Assembly: GCA_019456145.1 (NCBI GenBank)
Contig: VRUL01000001.1
Location: forward strand, 434,001 to 498,000
Direction: 5' to 3'
Source: Planctomycetota bacterium
Lineage (GTDB): Bacteria; Planctomycetota; Phycisphaerae; Sedimentisphaerales; Anaerobacaceae
DNA length: 64,000 bases
Under the pieces are notes generated by a model that worked only from the letters and a program-made list of their open reading frames with translations, had not been told where the DNA came from and ran no database searches. Made by a program: the position numbers and the translations under genes. Shown piece after piece: positions 18,430 through 26,710 of the stretch; position 1 is the first letter of the stretch, and every line of letters begins with the position of its first letter.

Positions 18430-19347
18430 ATGACCACGGAAGAAAAATATCCAAAACACAATAAAACACATTTTTACAAATATACGGACATAGAAACAGC
18501 TTGTTTGATTTTGCAGAACAAGACGTGGAGGTGGTCTTCGCCAAGTCAATATAATGATCTATTTGATGTTCAGAGTACAGTGTGTTTCGATTGCAAAGAA
18601 GATGTGTTCCGTAAAACATTATGTAATGAAATCGAAGAAATTGTGTTGGCGAAAAAGCAGGTGGATTTTAAGTATATAGAAGGGATCGGAGAGGCGATTG
18701 TAGTGTTAAGAGATAAATATTTTAGTCAAGATTACACCAAAGAGGATGCAATTGCTATTATCAAAATTATGGTAGATCAACTTAGTAATCTACGGGAGAA
18801 ATTTCGGACCCTGTATTTTCAATGGTGGCAAAAAAAATTACCATATCTCCGAGTGTTTTGTGTTAGTGAGGTGAAGGATAGTATTTTAATGTGGTCGCAA
18901 TATGCCGATTGCCATAAAGGGCTTGTTTTCAAATTAAAAGTACTGCGCGACAAAGGCAACGCATTATGTAATGCAGGTCGAGTAACATATGACAAAAATC
19001 CATTTACGCTCTTTACAACACAAGAATGGATTGACGACTTCATAGGTATTGACGATGGAATTAACGAAAAGAAAATCGGTGATAAATATATGTATCATAA
19101 AAACAAGATTTGGGATTATGAAAAAGAGTGGAGAGTACGATTTGAAGTGACTGAAAAAGTCAAACCAGAAGTTACCGATCATAACGTGTGTCCTGAAGAA
19201 ATTGAGGCGGTTTATTTTGGGTGCCTCACATCAGGCGAAAATAGAACGAAAATAATAAAGCTGGCCAGAGAAGTAAATCCTAAAGTTACATTCTTTCAAG
19301 GCAGTAAAGCTCAAGATAGATTTGGTATTGTGTTTGATAGGATATAA
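18430..19347 (+). CDS. DUF2971-domain protein, copy B
   Basis: Second DUF2971 protein, 305 residues. It shares the family landmarks with its neighbour but little overall identity: FYKYTDIETACLILQNKTWRWSSP, then FCVSEVKDSILMWSQYADCHKGLVFKL, then WDYEKEWRVRFEV and EEIEAVYFGC. Thus the two are diverged paralogues or were acquired together, not a recent duplication. It is also AT-rich, with no signal peptide. Start ATG at 18430 follows GGGGTGTGA. The 95-base gap suggests co-transcription. Repeat DNA begins within about 40 bases after the stop. Biochemical role unknown. Confidence 0.8.
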   Translation: MTTEEKYPKHNKTHFYKYTDIETACLILQNKTWRWSSPSQYNDLFDVQSTVCFDCKEDVFRKTLCNEIEEIVLAKKQVDFKYIEGIGEAIVVLRDKYFSQDYTKEDAIAIIKIMVDQLSNLREKFRTLYFQWWQKKLPYLRVFCVSEVKDSILMWSQYADCHKGLVFKLKVLRDKGNALCNAGRVTYDKNPFTLFTTQEWIDDFIGIDDGINEKKIGDKYMYHKNKIWDYEKEWRVRFEVTEKVKPEVTDHNVCPEEIEAVYFGCLTSGENRTKIIKLAREVNPKVTFFQGSKAQDRFGIVFDRI

Positions 19348-19512
19348 AAAAGGTCGGGTAGTGTGTACAACTTGTTTGCATACGCGGAATCTGCTTGCCC
19401 GAATCCCTGCATGCCTTAGGCAGGGATCCATCTATATTATGTGCTTATAAAGTTAAAATCTCTGCGTTCTCAGCGATCTCTGCGGTGAATTCTTTCATTT
19501 TTTTCGTTGTCT

Positions 19513-19652
19513 TTTGTGCATTTTGTGGTTTTCATGTCTAATAAAACAAAAACCTCCCACATCAGTTGTTTTCTTAACTTCACTAAGGCCGAATATCGGC
19601 CTCCTCTCTCGACATACTATATACGACATACGCAATACCAACAAAATCCGCG
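19513..19652. repeat. 140-bp direct repeat, copy A
   Basis: Starts TTTGTGCATTTTGTG and ends CAAAATCCGCG. It contains CATCAGTTGTTTTCTT, the perfect palindrome AGGCCGA-ATA-TCGGCCT (19586-19602) and ATACGACATACGCAATAC. About 90 percent identical by eye to copy B. Confidence 0.85.
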
Positions 19653-19870
19653 TAATCCGTGTAAATCCGTGATTAATATCCCCCCCTTTCTTTGCCAGCT
19701 TTCCAAATGGGGCATTTCAAAATGACCCGGCGGCTGAAGCTGAGCATTTCACAGAAGCTTGCTTCGAGGAAAGGTTCGGCCGAAAGCGCCAAAGCTGGCT
19801 AAAAACCTCTGTGATCTCTGTGGCCGTTTTTTATTTTTTGCTTTTCCGTCAAACCGTTCAACCGTAAACC

Positions 19871-20011
19871 TTTGTGCATTTTGTGCTTTTTCGTGGCTAA
19901 TAAAACAAAATCCGTCCACATCAGTTGTTTTCTTGACTTCACTAAGGCCGAATATCGGCCTCCTCTCTCGATATACTATATACGACATACGCAATACGAA
20001 CAAAATCCGCG
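19871..20011. repeat. 140-bp direct repeat, copy B
   Basis: Second copy in the same orientation, 358 bases downstream of copy A. The palindrome AGGCCGA-ATA-TCGGCCT is at 19945-19961, and the terminal ATACGACATACGCAATACGA is at 19980-19999. The last unit resembles the insertion within nfi. Confidence 0.85.
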
Positions 20012-20171
20012 ATTAATACCTCTTTGAATATAAAACCCCGGCCGTCCCGGCCTCAAATGTCTAAATACGCTTCACTCATTTACTCATCTACTTATACACG
20101 AGATACGCTTCACGAGCGACGTGCGACGAAATTGCCGTCCGTCCCGGCCACAACCGGCTAAATACTAACGA

Positions 20172-21038
20172 CTATTTCTCCGAATCCAGCTGGGCCATCA
20201 CCTCATTGGTAATATCCAGGCACCCGCCGCCATAAAGCAATTTATGCATCCCCATAGACAGTTCAAGTTCAGTGGGGCTTAACGCAGGAAATTCGGGTTC
20301 GCTTTTTTCAAACACCCAATCCAAATCCTTTTGTTTCGCGATCTCACCGGTTACCCGCAGGATCTCTCCATAAATACTTTCGGTTATTCTCTGTTCTTTT
20401 AATGCTACCTGCTGCTTGTAAAACTCCTGCTGAGCCTGCAAAAGGGCCTGTTTTTCCAGTATTTCCTTTACTTGTGCAAGATAATTCTCACTGCCGTTTT
20501 TTAATATCTTGAGTCCTGCCTTTTGAGCTTTGATCTCATTGCCAAGCTTGGTCAGTTCGGCATCGATTCGCTGCCGCTCGGCGGTAGATTCCTGCCTGTA
20601 TTTTGCAACTTTTTTGCAATTACGAAAGATTTCCCGAATACTGACAACACCGGCTTTGGGCATGTTACGGTTTCTGACATTAAGCTTCACCTGTTGTTTG
20701 ATCGTTTCCTGTATCATTGACATATCAGAATCGTTGATGTCAACCTTCCGTTTCTTAAGATTCGCCTGTATCTCGTCAAGTCTCTTGGTTATCCCTGCCA
20801 GTTCGGCAAACTTCTTCTGTTGTTCGGCAAGGAGCCTGGCTTGCTCGGCGATTTTCTCATTTAGCTCGGCAAATCTTTGATCCTGCGCAGCGAGTTTCTC
20901 TTTCTGTTTAGCCACAGCTTCCATCTTGTTCGGGTCCTTGGTCTTCTTCTTCCCCCAGTCAAAAATAAAACCTGAGCATAGGGTAACCAACAAAATTGAC
21001 ACCAAAATGAAGGGCCATGGTATTTTTCTATTTTTCAT
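20172..21038 (-). CDS. ompH: OmpH/Skp-like periplasmic coiled-coil protein
   Basis: Exported protein of 288 residues. An N-terminal hydrophobic signal (about 10-27) is followed by a long charged, Gln/Ala/Glu-rich coiled coil (40-110 and 145-235). A central segment, AGVVSIREIFRNCKKVAKYR, matches the OmpH/Skp pattern of a short beta strand leading into the tentacle helices. Skp-type chaperones carry outer-membrane proteins to the BAM machine, and the gene lies 107 bases after bamA in the same direction, the usual neighbourhood. At 288 residues it is longer than enterobacterial Skp (about 160) because of the extra N-terminal coiled coil. Cys21 precedes SGF and is not a clear lipobox. Confidence 0.8.
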   Translation of the reverse strand: MKNRKIPWPFILVSILLVTLCSGFIFDWGKKKTKDPNKMEAVAKQKEKLAAQDQRFAELNEKIAEQARLLAEQQKKFAELAGITKRLDEIQANLKKRKVDINDSDMSMIQETIKQQVKLNVRNRNMPKAGVVSIREIFRNCKKVAKYRQESTAERQRIDAELTKLGNEIKAQKAGLKILKNGSENYLAQVKEILEKQALLQAQQEFYKQQVALKEQRITESIYGEILRVTGEIAKQKDLDWVFEKSEPEFPALSPTELELSMGMHKLLYGGGCLDITNEVMAQLDSEK

Positions 21039-21145
21039 AATTCTCCTTTTCCTGATTTAGGTTTTTGCTTACAGTTAATAACTAAAAGCCAAAAACATTT
21101 GAGTTCCTCGTTTTACATTTTTCGCTTACCGAGAACAGCGGCCAA

Positions 21146-23428
21146 TTAAAACAGCCTTCCAACAGAGAAATTGAAAACCCGCGTCTCGTCTTTATCATCT
21201 TTTATAATCGGTGTTGCCAACTCAAACCTCATCGGAACAGGCCCAAACCACTGAGGAATGAGTATTTGTATTCCTGCGCCCGTAGAGACTCGGTAACCGC
21301 CCGAATCAATCATTCCGCTGTCAACGAAAAATAACAACGAAAGGCTTTCACCCGTCAGAGGCACGGTTACCTCGGTGTTGGCCAAAAATAACCAGTCACT
21401 GCCTATCGGATCATCTTCCTCTAAAGTAACGGTGTTTTGGCCTCTTGTGCTTACACCTCGATAATCAAAACCCCTGATGCCGTAAGTTCCCGTACCGCCG
21501 GCATAAAACTTTTCAAAAGGCGGTGCATCACTTACGGTGGTCGCTGCAAGAAGTTTCACCACCAGAACTGTTTTCCGCTCAGCCAGGTCCTCATGAAGCG
21601 TCATATACCATCTCTGAGTTCCTTTGACTATCCCAAAAGTATGGTCGCCTCCAACCTGTTCATAACTGGCGTCAAAAATGGAACCTGTGGTTGGATTAAA
21701 TTCGTCATCGGTTGAATCGTGTTTGATGCCAAGCTTGATACCTGCAATAAAATTGCTGCCCTCTACAGATTTGATTTCTGTCGGAGCGTCGAGATCGATA
21801 CTGTCAACCTCAACCTCTTCTGCTCTAAAGCCGATGCTCCTGTGCCAACGGTTTCTGTTATATCGCTTATCGAAACCGATATACCCTTTTATCCTCCCTT
21901 CATCGTAGGATTCTCTGTCCCTTTCCCAGCTTGAGCCGGTCACTCCCAGATGTATCGGTTTGTTGGGCTCCCCCCCCCAATATGGGTCACCGAAGCTGAC
22001 CGAATATCGGCTGACTCGTGTGCCGGGCTCGGCCGCAATTCTGAAACTCTGACCGGCTCCTCTGAATGACCGTCCCGGGATAAGCTCATCGATACTTTCG
22101 GGCCAGTCGGTAATGTCAAAATTACGCTCGTCATACAACAACTGCCCGACAAAACCGCTGTCGCTGCTGACACCGACACCGGGCCAGATATTACCCGTTA
22201 AACCCTCTTTTATATTTACCTCTACGTCCTGCCCAAGCCCTTTTGCATCCTCCGGGCCATAGGCCTGGCCCATGGGCGCAATAGTGACCGCCTGGGCCAA
22301 TGTCATCCTTTTTACCTTTTTTTCCAATTCACCTCCGCCTTCTTTGGGGGCAATTTCCGCATTGTATAATTGAGCCGGGAAGAAATCGTACTCGTCCAAT
22401 ATCCGTCGGTAAACCTTTTCTTTCGTTTCCTTGTTGCCGGTTATATCTATCCGGCCGATTCGATACTGCCGGCCCTCAAATATTTCAAATTCCATGTTGA
22501 CAGCAAGGACATCCGGAATAAACTCGGGGCTCAGCAGTATAACATCTGAGTTGATGAAGCCCTTTTGGCGGTAAAGATTAAGAAGCTGCTTGGCATCCGA
22601 CCGGGCTTTTCGCCGGCTGTAGATTTGCCCAAGCTCTGATTTCACCTGCGCCCGCAATTGTTTCTCATCGAAGGTATTGTACTCTGTGCGTATCTGTTTG
22701 TCCCCCGGTTCGGCAGACTTAAGAACGATTTCTCCGGTGGTTTGGCCCCGGGCGTCGATAAACTTAAGAAGGATTTTCTCGATGGTATAGACCGGCCCTT
22801 CTTCAATTGCAAAGTTGATATTGATTTTGCTCTTTTTTAATTTGCGCTCCTGGGCCATTATGACCGGGTCGAGTATGTTGGGATGCAAGGAATACGTTAT
22901 CACGTGACTGAGAAAGCCCTTTTCCCAATAGATATTTTTGAGCTTTTTCAGATCCTCAACGACTTGTTCTTCGGTATAGTATCGTGACCAGAAAAACCAT
23001 TTCTTTGTTGTTGTCTTTAAGGCTTGTTTAAGCGCATCATTACTTAGAGTCTCATTGCCGGTGAATGAAACTTTTCCGATCTTGATCCTTGGCCCTTCAC
23101 TAATTTCATACGTCAATTTCATTTTGCCCTCCAGGAGCTGCTCAGTCCTGAGCGCTACCTGAGCAAAAGGGAATCCTTGCCCGTGATAATATTTCTCCAG
23201 GTTTTCTCTTCCCGGCTCTGCCCATATTATGTCGTCACCTACCTCAAAGTCGAGTTTGCCGAGCAGTTTTTTGTCTTTAAAGGTTCGTTTAATCCCGCCG
23301 GACTCAAAATCAATCGACTCGACAGTATATGTTCCCCCGGCCGTCTCTGTCGAGCTTACCTGTGAATAAGCTTGCCCCATGCTTAAAAGAGCTGTCGAAA
23401 TAAGAAAAAACAAATGTGATTTCTTCAT
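21146..23428 (-). CDS. bamA: Outer-membrane protein assembly factor BamA
   Basis: Omp85-family insertase, 760 residues from the chosen ATG. The signal peptide MKKSHLFFLISTALLSMGQA ends near residue 22. POTRA-type repeats follow through about residue 400 (for example EISEGPRIKIGKVSFTGNETLS and FEIFEGRQYRIGRIDITGNKET). The C-terminal half is a 16-strand-type barrel with KFYAGGTGTYGIRGFDYRG, the conserved RGF motif, ending VFNFSVGRLF with a terminal Phe. The start at 23428 gives a clean signal peptide; an upstream ATG would overlap the dnaB stop. It follows dnaB by 13 bases and precedes ompH. Confidence 0.95.
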   Translation of the reverse strand: MKKSHLFFLISTALLSMGQAYSQVSSTETAGGTYTVESIDFESGGIKRTFKDKKLLGKLDFEVGDDIIWAEPGRENLEKYYHGQGFPFAQVALRTEQLLEGKMKLTYEISEGPRIKIGKVSFTGNETLSNDALKQALKTTTKKWFFWSRYYTEEQVVEDLKKLKNIYWEKGFLSHVITYSLHPNILDPVIMAQERKLKKSKININFAIEEGPVYTIEKILLKFIDARGQTTGEIVLKSAEPGDKQIRTEYNTFDEKQLRAQVKSELGQIYSRRKARSDAKQLLNLYRQKGFINSDVILLSPEFIPDVLAVNMEFEIFEGRQYRIGRIDITGNKETKEKVYRRILDEYDFFPAQLYNAEIAPKEGGGELEKKVKRMTLAQAVTIAPMGQAYGPEDAKGLGQDVEVNIKEGLTGNIWPGVGVSSDSGFVGQLLYDERNFDITDWPESIDELIPGRSFRGAGQSFRIAAEPGTRVSRYSVSFGDPYWGGEPNKPIHLGVTGSSWERDRESYDEGRIKGYIGFDKRYNRNRWHRSIGFRAEEVEVDSIDLDAPTEIKSVEGSNFIAGIKLGIKHDSTDDEFNPTTGSIFDASYEQVGGDHTFGIVKGTQRWYMTLHEDLAERKTVLVVKLLAATTVSDAPPFEKFYAGGTGTYGIRGFDYRGVSTRGQNTVTLEEDDPIGSDWLFLANTEVTVPLTGESLSLLFFVDSGMIDSGGYRVSTGAGIQILIPQWFGPVPMRFELATPIIKDDKDETRVFNFSVGRLF

Positions 23429-23441
23429 CCGTGAATATTTC

Positions 23442-24863
23442 CTAAAATGGCACATCGCTGCCGGGGTGCTCTTCTACGGAAGAGGCGCTTTCAAACCGTG
23501 TAATTCTTTCCAAGAATATCAGGGGAACAACTCCCGTCGGGCCATTACGCTGCTTAGCTATTATTAGTTCGGCCTTACTGTCACGATCCTCTTCGCTCTG
23601 GCGGTAATAATCCTCACGGTGGAGCAGAATCACGACATCGGCGTCCTGCTCGATACTGCCTGATTCTCGCAGGTCGCTCATTCTCGGCCTGTGATGTTCT
23701 CTGCTTTCCAGAGCACGATTCAATTGACTTAGAACCACAATGGGAATGTTCAACTCTCTCGCCAGGCCCTTGATGTATCTCGAAATTGTCGTGATTTCCT
23801 GCTGGCGAGAATCTACCTTACCGAAACCCAAATGCATCAACTGCAAATAATCCACTATGATGCATCGGATTTGGTGTCGGCTTTTGAGCCTCCTTGCCTT
23901 TGCGCGAAGACCCAGCGGAGTTAGTGCTGCAGTATCATCAATATAAATCTGCGCTTCACTTAATTCGCCGCAGACTTTAACTAGCGCCTCGTGATCCTCG
24001 GTGCTAAGTATCCCCCTTCTCACTTTCATGGCATCAATTCTACTCTTGCTGCACAAAAATCTTTCCGCCAACTGCTGCCTACCCATCTCTAAAGAAAATA
24101 TCGCGACCGGGATCTTATCGACCACTCCTATCTGCTCGGCGATATTCAGAACGAGGGTGGTTTTGCCCATACTCGGCCTGCTTGCAATGACAATCATCTC
24201 CCCATCCTGCAAACCGCACGTCAGACTATCAAGCTCATGGTAGCCGGTTGACAATCCTGTAACAAACACTTGGCGGCCAGAACGTTCATCTATGAGTTTA
24301 TAAGCTTGATTGACCAACTCAAGTAAGGGAGACGCCGAGCCACTTATCTTTTTGTCCGTAATTGCAAAAATCTTGTGCTCCGCCTCATCGAGCTTTTCAC
24401 TGGGCTCACCACCTTCGTCATAAGCATCATATAGAATATCACCGGCAGCGGCAATTATCTCACGAAGTAGCTGCTTGTCTTTTACAATGCCGGCGTAATA
24501 CGTGATGTTGGCGGACGAAGGCACCGAATCCATAACCCTGGCGATATACTCAACGCCGCCTACTGCTTCGAGCTGCTTGCGTTTTTCCAGCTCATCGCGA
24601 AGTAAAACGGCATCCAGACGCCCGCCTTTATTTTTCTCATAAAGCGCAATCAAAGAACTAAATATAATTTGGTGCTCGACGCGGTAAAAGGCATCCGTGT
24701 TCAAATGCTCAAGGACCTCACCGATGCATTCAGGGTCGATAATCATAGAGCCAAGAATGGCCGCTTCAGACGCCAACGATTCTGGCATGTGACGAGTGGC
24801 AAATAATTCACCTCTACTAGTAAACTTAGCCCCTTCGGTTTTTCCTTTACCTGCCTTAATCAT
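23442..24863 (-). CDS. dnaB: Replicative DNA helicase
   Basis: DnaB, 473 residues. The N-terminal domain (MPESLASEAAILGSMIIDPE...LDAVLLRDELEKRKQLE) is followed by the RecA-type motor with Walker A SRPSMGKTT. The remaining motifs are VAIFSLEMGRQQLAERFL, YIDDTAALT, RCIIVDYLQLM, VVLSQLNRALESR and MSDLRESGSIEQDADVVILLHR. The ATG at 24863 overlaps the stop of the preceding gene (ATGATTAA), which indicates translational coupling. The rplI-dnaB order is widely conserved. The unusual point is that the preceding gene is a second copy of this protein's own N-terminal domain. Confidence 0.96.
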   Translation of the reverse strand: MIKAGKGKTEGAKFTSRGELFATRHMPESLASEAAILGSMIIDPECIGEVLEHLNTDAFYRVEHQIIFSSLIALYEKNKGGRLDAVLLRDELEKRKQLEAVGGVEYIARVMDSVPSSANITYYAGIVKDKQLLREIIAAAGDILYDAYDEGGEPSEKLDEAEHKIFAITDKKISGSASPLLELVNQAYKLIDERSGRQVFVTGLSTGYHELDSLTCGLQDGEMIVIASRPSMGKTTLVLNIAEQIGVVDKIPVAIFSLEMGRQQLAERFLCSKSRIDAMKVRRGILSTEDHEALVKVCGELSEAQIYIDDTAALTPLGLRAKARRLKSRHQIRCIIVDYLQLMHLGFGKVDSRQQEITTISRYIKGLARELNIPIVVLSQLNRALESREHHRPRMSDLRESGSIEQDADVVILLHREDYYRQSEEDRDSKAELIIAKQRNGPTGVVPLIFLERITRFESASSVEEHPGSDVPF

Positions 24864-25224
24864 TTGTGTAATTATCACCTCCTTGCACAGCTTCGAGCTG
24901 CTTGCGCTTTTCAAGCTCATCGCGGAGCAGGACTGCATCTAACGCATGGCCGATACCTGTCCCCTCTGCCGTCTGGAGGGGATTTTTCTCGTAGATTGCA
25001 ATCAGGGCATCAAATATCATTTGATGCTCGATTCGGTAAAAGGCTTCTGTTTTCAACTGTTCTACGACCTGGCTGATACACTGCGGGTCGACTATCATCG
25101 AGCCTAAAACGGCGGCCTCAGCCGCTAATGATTCGGGCATACTTCGACTGGTCAATCCAGCCGCCCCGGAGGATACCGGCGCCAAACTATTTCTTTCCTT
25201 AACTGTCCTTGTCATCTGGTTCAT
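24856..25224 (-). CDS. Free-standing DnaB N-terminal domain (partial duplicate)
   Basis: Intact frame of 122 residues homologous to the first ~110 residues of the adjacent dnaB. MPESLAAEAAVLGSMIVDPQ, EAFYRIEHQMIFDALIAIYE and LDAVLLRDELEKRKQLEAV all have direct counterparts. Differences are mostly conservative, plus an in-frame insertion holding a CCCCTC/GAGGGG hairpin (24961-24981). It lacks the helicase motor. ATG at 25224 has a perfect GGAGG five bases upstream; the stop overlaps dnaB's ATG. Its last residues EAVQGGDN resemble the end of rplI (EAVQGGEN), marking the joint of a tandem duplication. The DnaB N-terminal domain contacts primase and forms the hexamer collar, so a modulator role is possible. 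A decaying fragment is the alternative. Confidence 0.8.
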   Translation of the reverse strand: MNQMTRTVKERNSLAPVSSGAAGLTSRSMPESLAAEAAVLGSMIVDPQCISQVVEQLKTEAFYRIEHQMIFDALIAIYEKNPLQTAEGTGIGHALDAVLLRDELEKRKQLEAVQGGDNYTND

Positions 25225-25786
25225 TTTCACCTCCTTGCACCGCTTCTTTCTGCTCTGCTTCCTTTTCGGCAGCAGCTTTTTCCTCTTGTGCGGCCTTTTC
25301 GGCAGCGGCTTTTTCTGCGGCTTTTATTTCCTCAACGTCTCCTCCTTCGGGGACGACCACGACGCTGACGGTAGCGGTCAAATCGCCGGCGAATTTAAGT
25401 GTTACTTCCGCGGTTCCCACCTGTTTTATATGTTCGTGCAGTGCCACGTCCTCATCGGCGACTTCAAAGCCCTGCTCGCGCAGGTTCTGCGCAATCTCCG
25501 AAGCGCTGACCGAGCCGAACAATACGCCCTGCTCGTTGGCTTTAGCGGCGACGACAGCTTCTGCGCCTTCCACCGCTTCTGCAACCCTTTGGAGTTGTTC
25601 TTCCTCGAGTTTTCTTTGTTCAGCGCGTTTTACTTTATCTTTAGAGATAGCGCGCAGATTTGCTTTTGTAGCAGGCTTTCCCCGTCCCTGGGGCAGCAGG
25701 TAATTTCTGGCATACCCGTCGTTGACGTCCACAACATCCCCAAGCCAGCCGAGCCCCCTGATATCTTCACAGAGCAGAATCCTCAT
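25199..25786 (-). CDS. rplI: Ribosomal protein L9 with charged C-terminal tail
   Basis: Large-subunit protein L9, 195 residues against about 150 in most bacteria. The N-terminal rRNA-binding domain reads MRILLCEDIRGLGWLGDVVDVNDGYARNYLLPQG, with the usual connecting helix and C-terminal domain (SVSASEIAQNLREQGFEV...VTLKFAGDLTATVSVVVVPE). From about residue 155 it continues as an Ala/Glu/Lys-rich tail ending EAVQGGENEPDDKDS. The end overlaps the DnaB-N copy by 26 bases and supplies that gene's Shine-Dalgarno sequence. It is part of the rpsF-ssb-rpsR-rplI-dnaB arrangement known in many bacteria. Confidence 0.97.
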   Translation of the reverse strand: MRILLCEDIRGLGWLGDVVDVNDGYARNYLLPQGRGKPATKANLRAISKDKVKRAEQRKLEEEQLQRVAEAVEGAEAVVAAKANEQGVLFGSVSASEIAQNLREQGFEVADEDVALHEHIKQVGTAEVTLKFAGDLTATVSVVVVPEGGDVEEIKAAEKAAAEKAAQEEKAAAEKEAEQKEAVQGGENEPDDKDS

Positions 25787-25879
25787 CTGTTTTATCCTTT
25801 CCGATTAATCGGCACCTGCCAAGCCGTTCAAAGCTGAGCAGTGAGAAGTTAGTCCACCGATTAACCAATTAACCAAAGC

Positions 25880-26182
25880 TTATGTTGTATACGGCAAAAT
25901 CGCTATATACCTTGCGCGTTTAATCGCCTTTTTTGCTTTTCTCTGGCAGCCGGCGCAGTTGCCGCTGCGCTTTCGTGAGTATATCTTGCCGCGATTAGTT
26001 AATAGCTTTTGCAGAGTGCTGACGTCCTTGTAGTCGATGTATTTTATGCTGTTTCTGCAAAAACGACATTGCGTCCGCTCACGAGCACCTGGGGTCCCCA
26101 TACGTTTTTTTCGCGTTTGCCGACCCCCGCCAAAGCTCGAATTTCTGTTAGTACCTATTGGTTTTTTTAGCATTCTTGGCAT
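25880..26182 (-). CDS. rpsR: Ribosomal protein S18, zinc-type
   Basis: Small-subunit protein S18, 100 residues. Core features are IDYKDVSTLQKLLTNRGKIYSRKRSGNCAGCQRKAKKAIKRARYIAILPYT. Two CxxC pairs (CRFC and CAGC) indicate the zinc-binding form. A basic N-terminal extension of about 30 residues (MPRMLKKPIGTNRNSSFGGG...) precedes the core. It lies between ssb and rplI in the same direction with short spacers, and forms the S6-S18 pair with rpsF on the ribosome. Confidence 0.96.
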   Translation of the reverse strand: MPRMLKKPIGTNRNSSFGGGRQTRKKRMGTPGARERTQCRFCRNSIKYIDYKDVSTLQKLLTNRGKIYSRKRSGNCAGCQRKAKKAIKRARYIAILPYTT

Positions 26183-26245
26183 CTTTTACCTTCGCTTCCG
26201 GCCGCAGTAGAACAGGTTATCGGGTGACCTGTTCTGCTGACAACC

Positions 26246-26668
26246 TTAGAATGGTATATCATCTGAATTTCTATTGGGTTCTACCTGACTATCTGCCTGG
26301 CCTGCATTTTGCTCAGTTTGCCTGGCACCTTGTCCCGATGCACCGCCGATAAACTGAAAGTTTTCAACGGTCACCCTGTGTTTGCTGCGCTTTGAGCCGT
26401 CCTGGGCCGTCCAAGTGTCGAAAGTCAGCCTGCCTTCAACGAATAACGGTCTGCCTTTGCTCATGTACTTGTTAATGTTTTCAGCAGTTCGACCGAACGC
26501 CCGGCAATCCACAAAGCACGTCTCTTCCTTCTTTTCGCCATCCCGGCTTGTCCATTTGCGGTTCACTGCCAGCCCGAATTCAACTACTGCTGTCTGGCTT
26601 GGCAGATACGACAACTGGGGGTCACGAGTAAGATTTCCCATCAGTAAAACTTTATTAAAATTACTCAT
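26246..26668 (-). CDS. ssb: Single-stranded DNA-binding protein
   Basis: SSB of 140 residues. The OB-fold core begins MSNFNKVLLMGNLTRDPQLSYL and contains AVVEFGLAVNRKW, CFVDCRAFGRTAENINKYMSKG and PLFVEGRLTFDTW. A short Gln/Asn-rich linker leads to the acidic tip SDDIPF, the tail that recruits repair and replication proteins. It lies between rpsF and rpsR as in many bacteria. Confidence 0.97.
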   Translation of the reverse strand: MSNFNKVLLMGNLTRDPQLSYLPSQTAVVEFGLAVNRKWTSRDGEKKEETCFVDCRAFGRTAENINKYMSKGRPLFVEGRLTFDTWTAQDGSKRSKHRVTVENFQFIGGASGQGARQTEQNAGQADSQVEPNRNSDDIPF

Positions 26669-26710
26669 TTCAAAATCCCTTTTCGTTCAACTATAAACTG
26701 ATGCGGCTGA

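Larger units (their letters stand above)
19348..20171. other. Gene-free, repeat-rich intergenic region
   Basis: The 824 bases between the second DUF2971 gene and ompH hold no convincing gene. They contain a CCCTGC/GCAGGG hairpin near 19405-19425, two long direct repeats (19513-19652 and 19871-20011), and loose strings such as ATCTCTGTGG, CGTAATCCGTG and GATACGCTTCACGAG typical of small dispersed bacterial repeats. Short open frames here lie on both strands of repeat DNA and are rejected. Confidence 0.7.

Noticed and set aside
17441..19347. Calling the DUF2971 pair a known anti-phage system
   Set aside because: No effector, nuclease or cyclase motif is visible and no established system with two DUF2971 proteins is known to me; kept as unknown.
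19749..20016. Overlapping 84- and 85-residue frames on opposite strands
   Set aside because: Both read through the direct-repeat DNA; no ribosome site, no family features.
25209..25837. Plus-strand frames of 164 and 200 residues across rplI
   Set aside because: Ser/Ala/Phe-rich shadow translations of the L9 tail and body; rplI is unambiguous.
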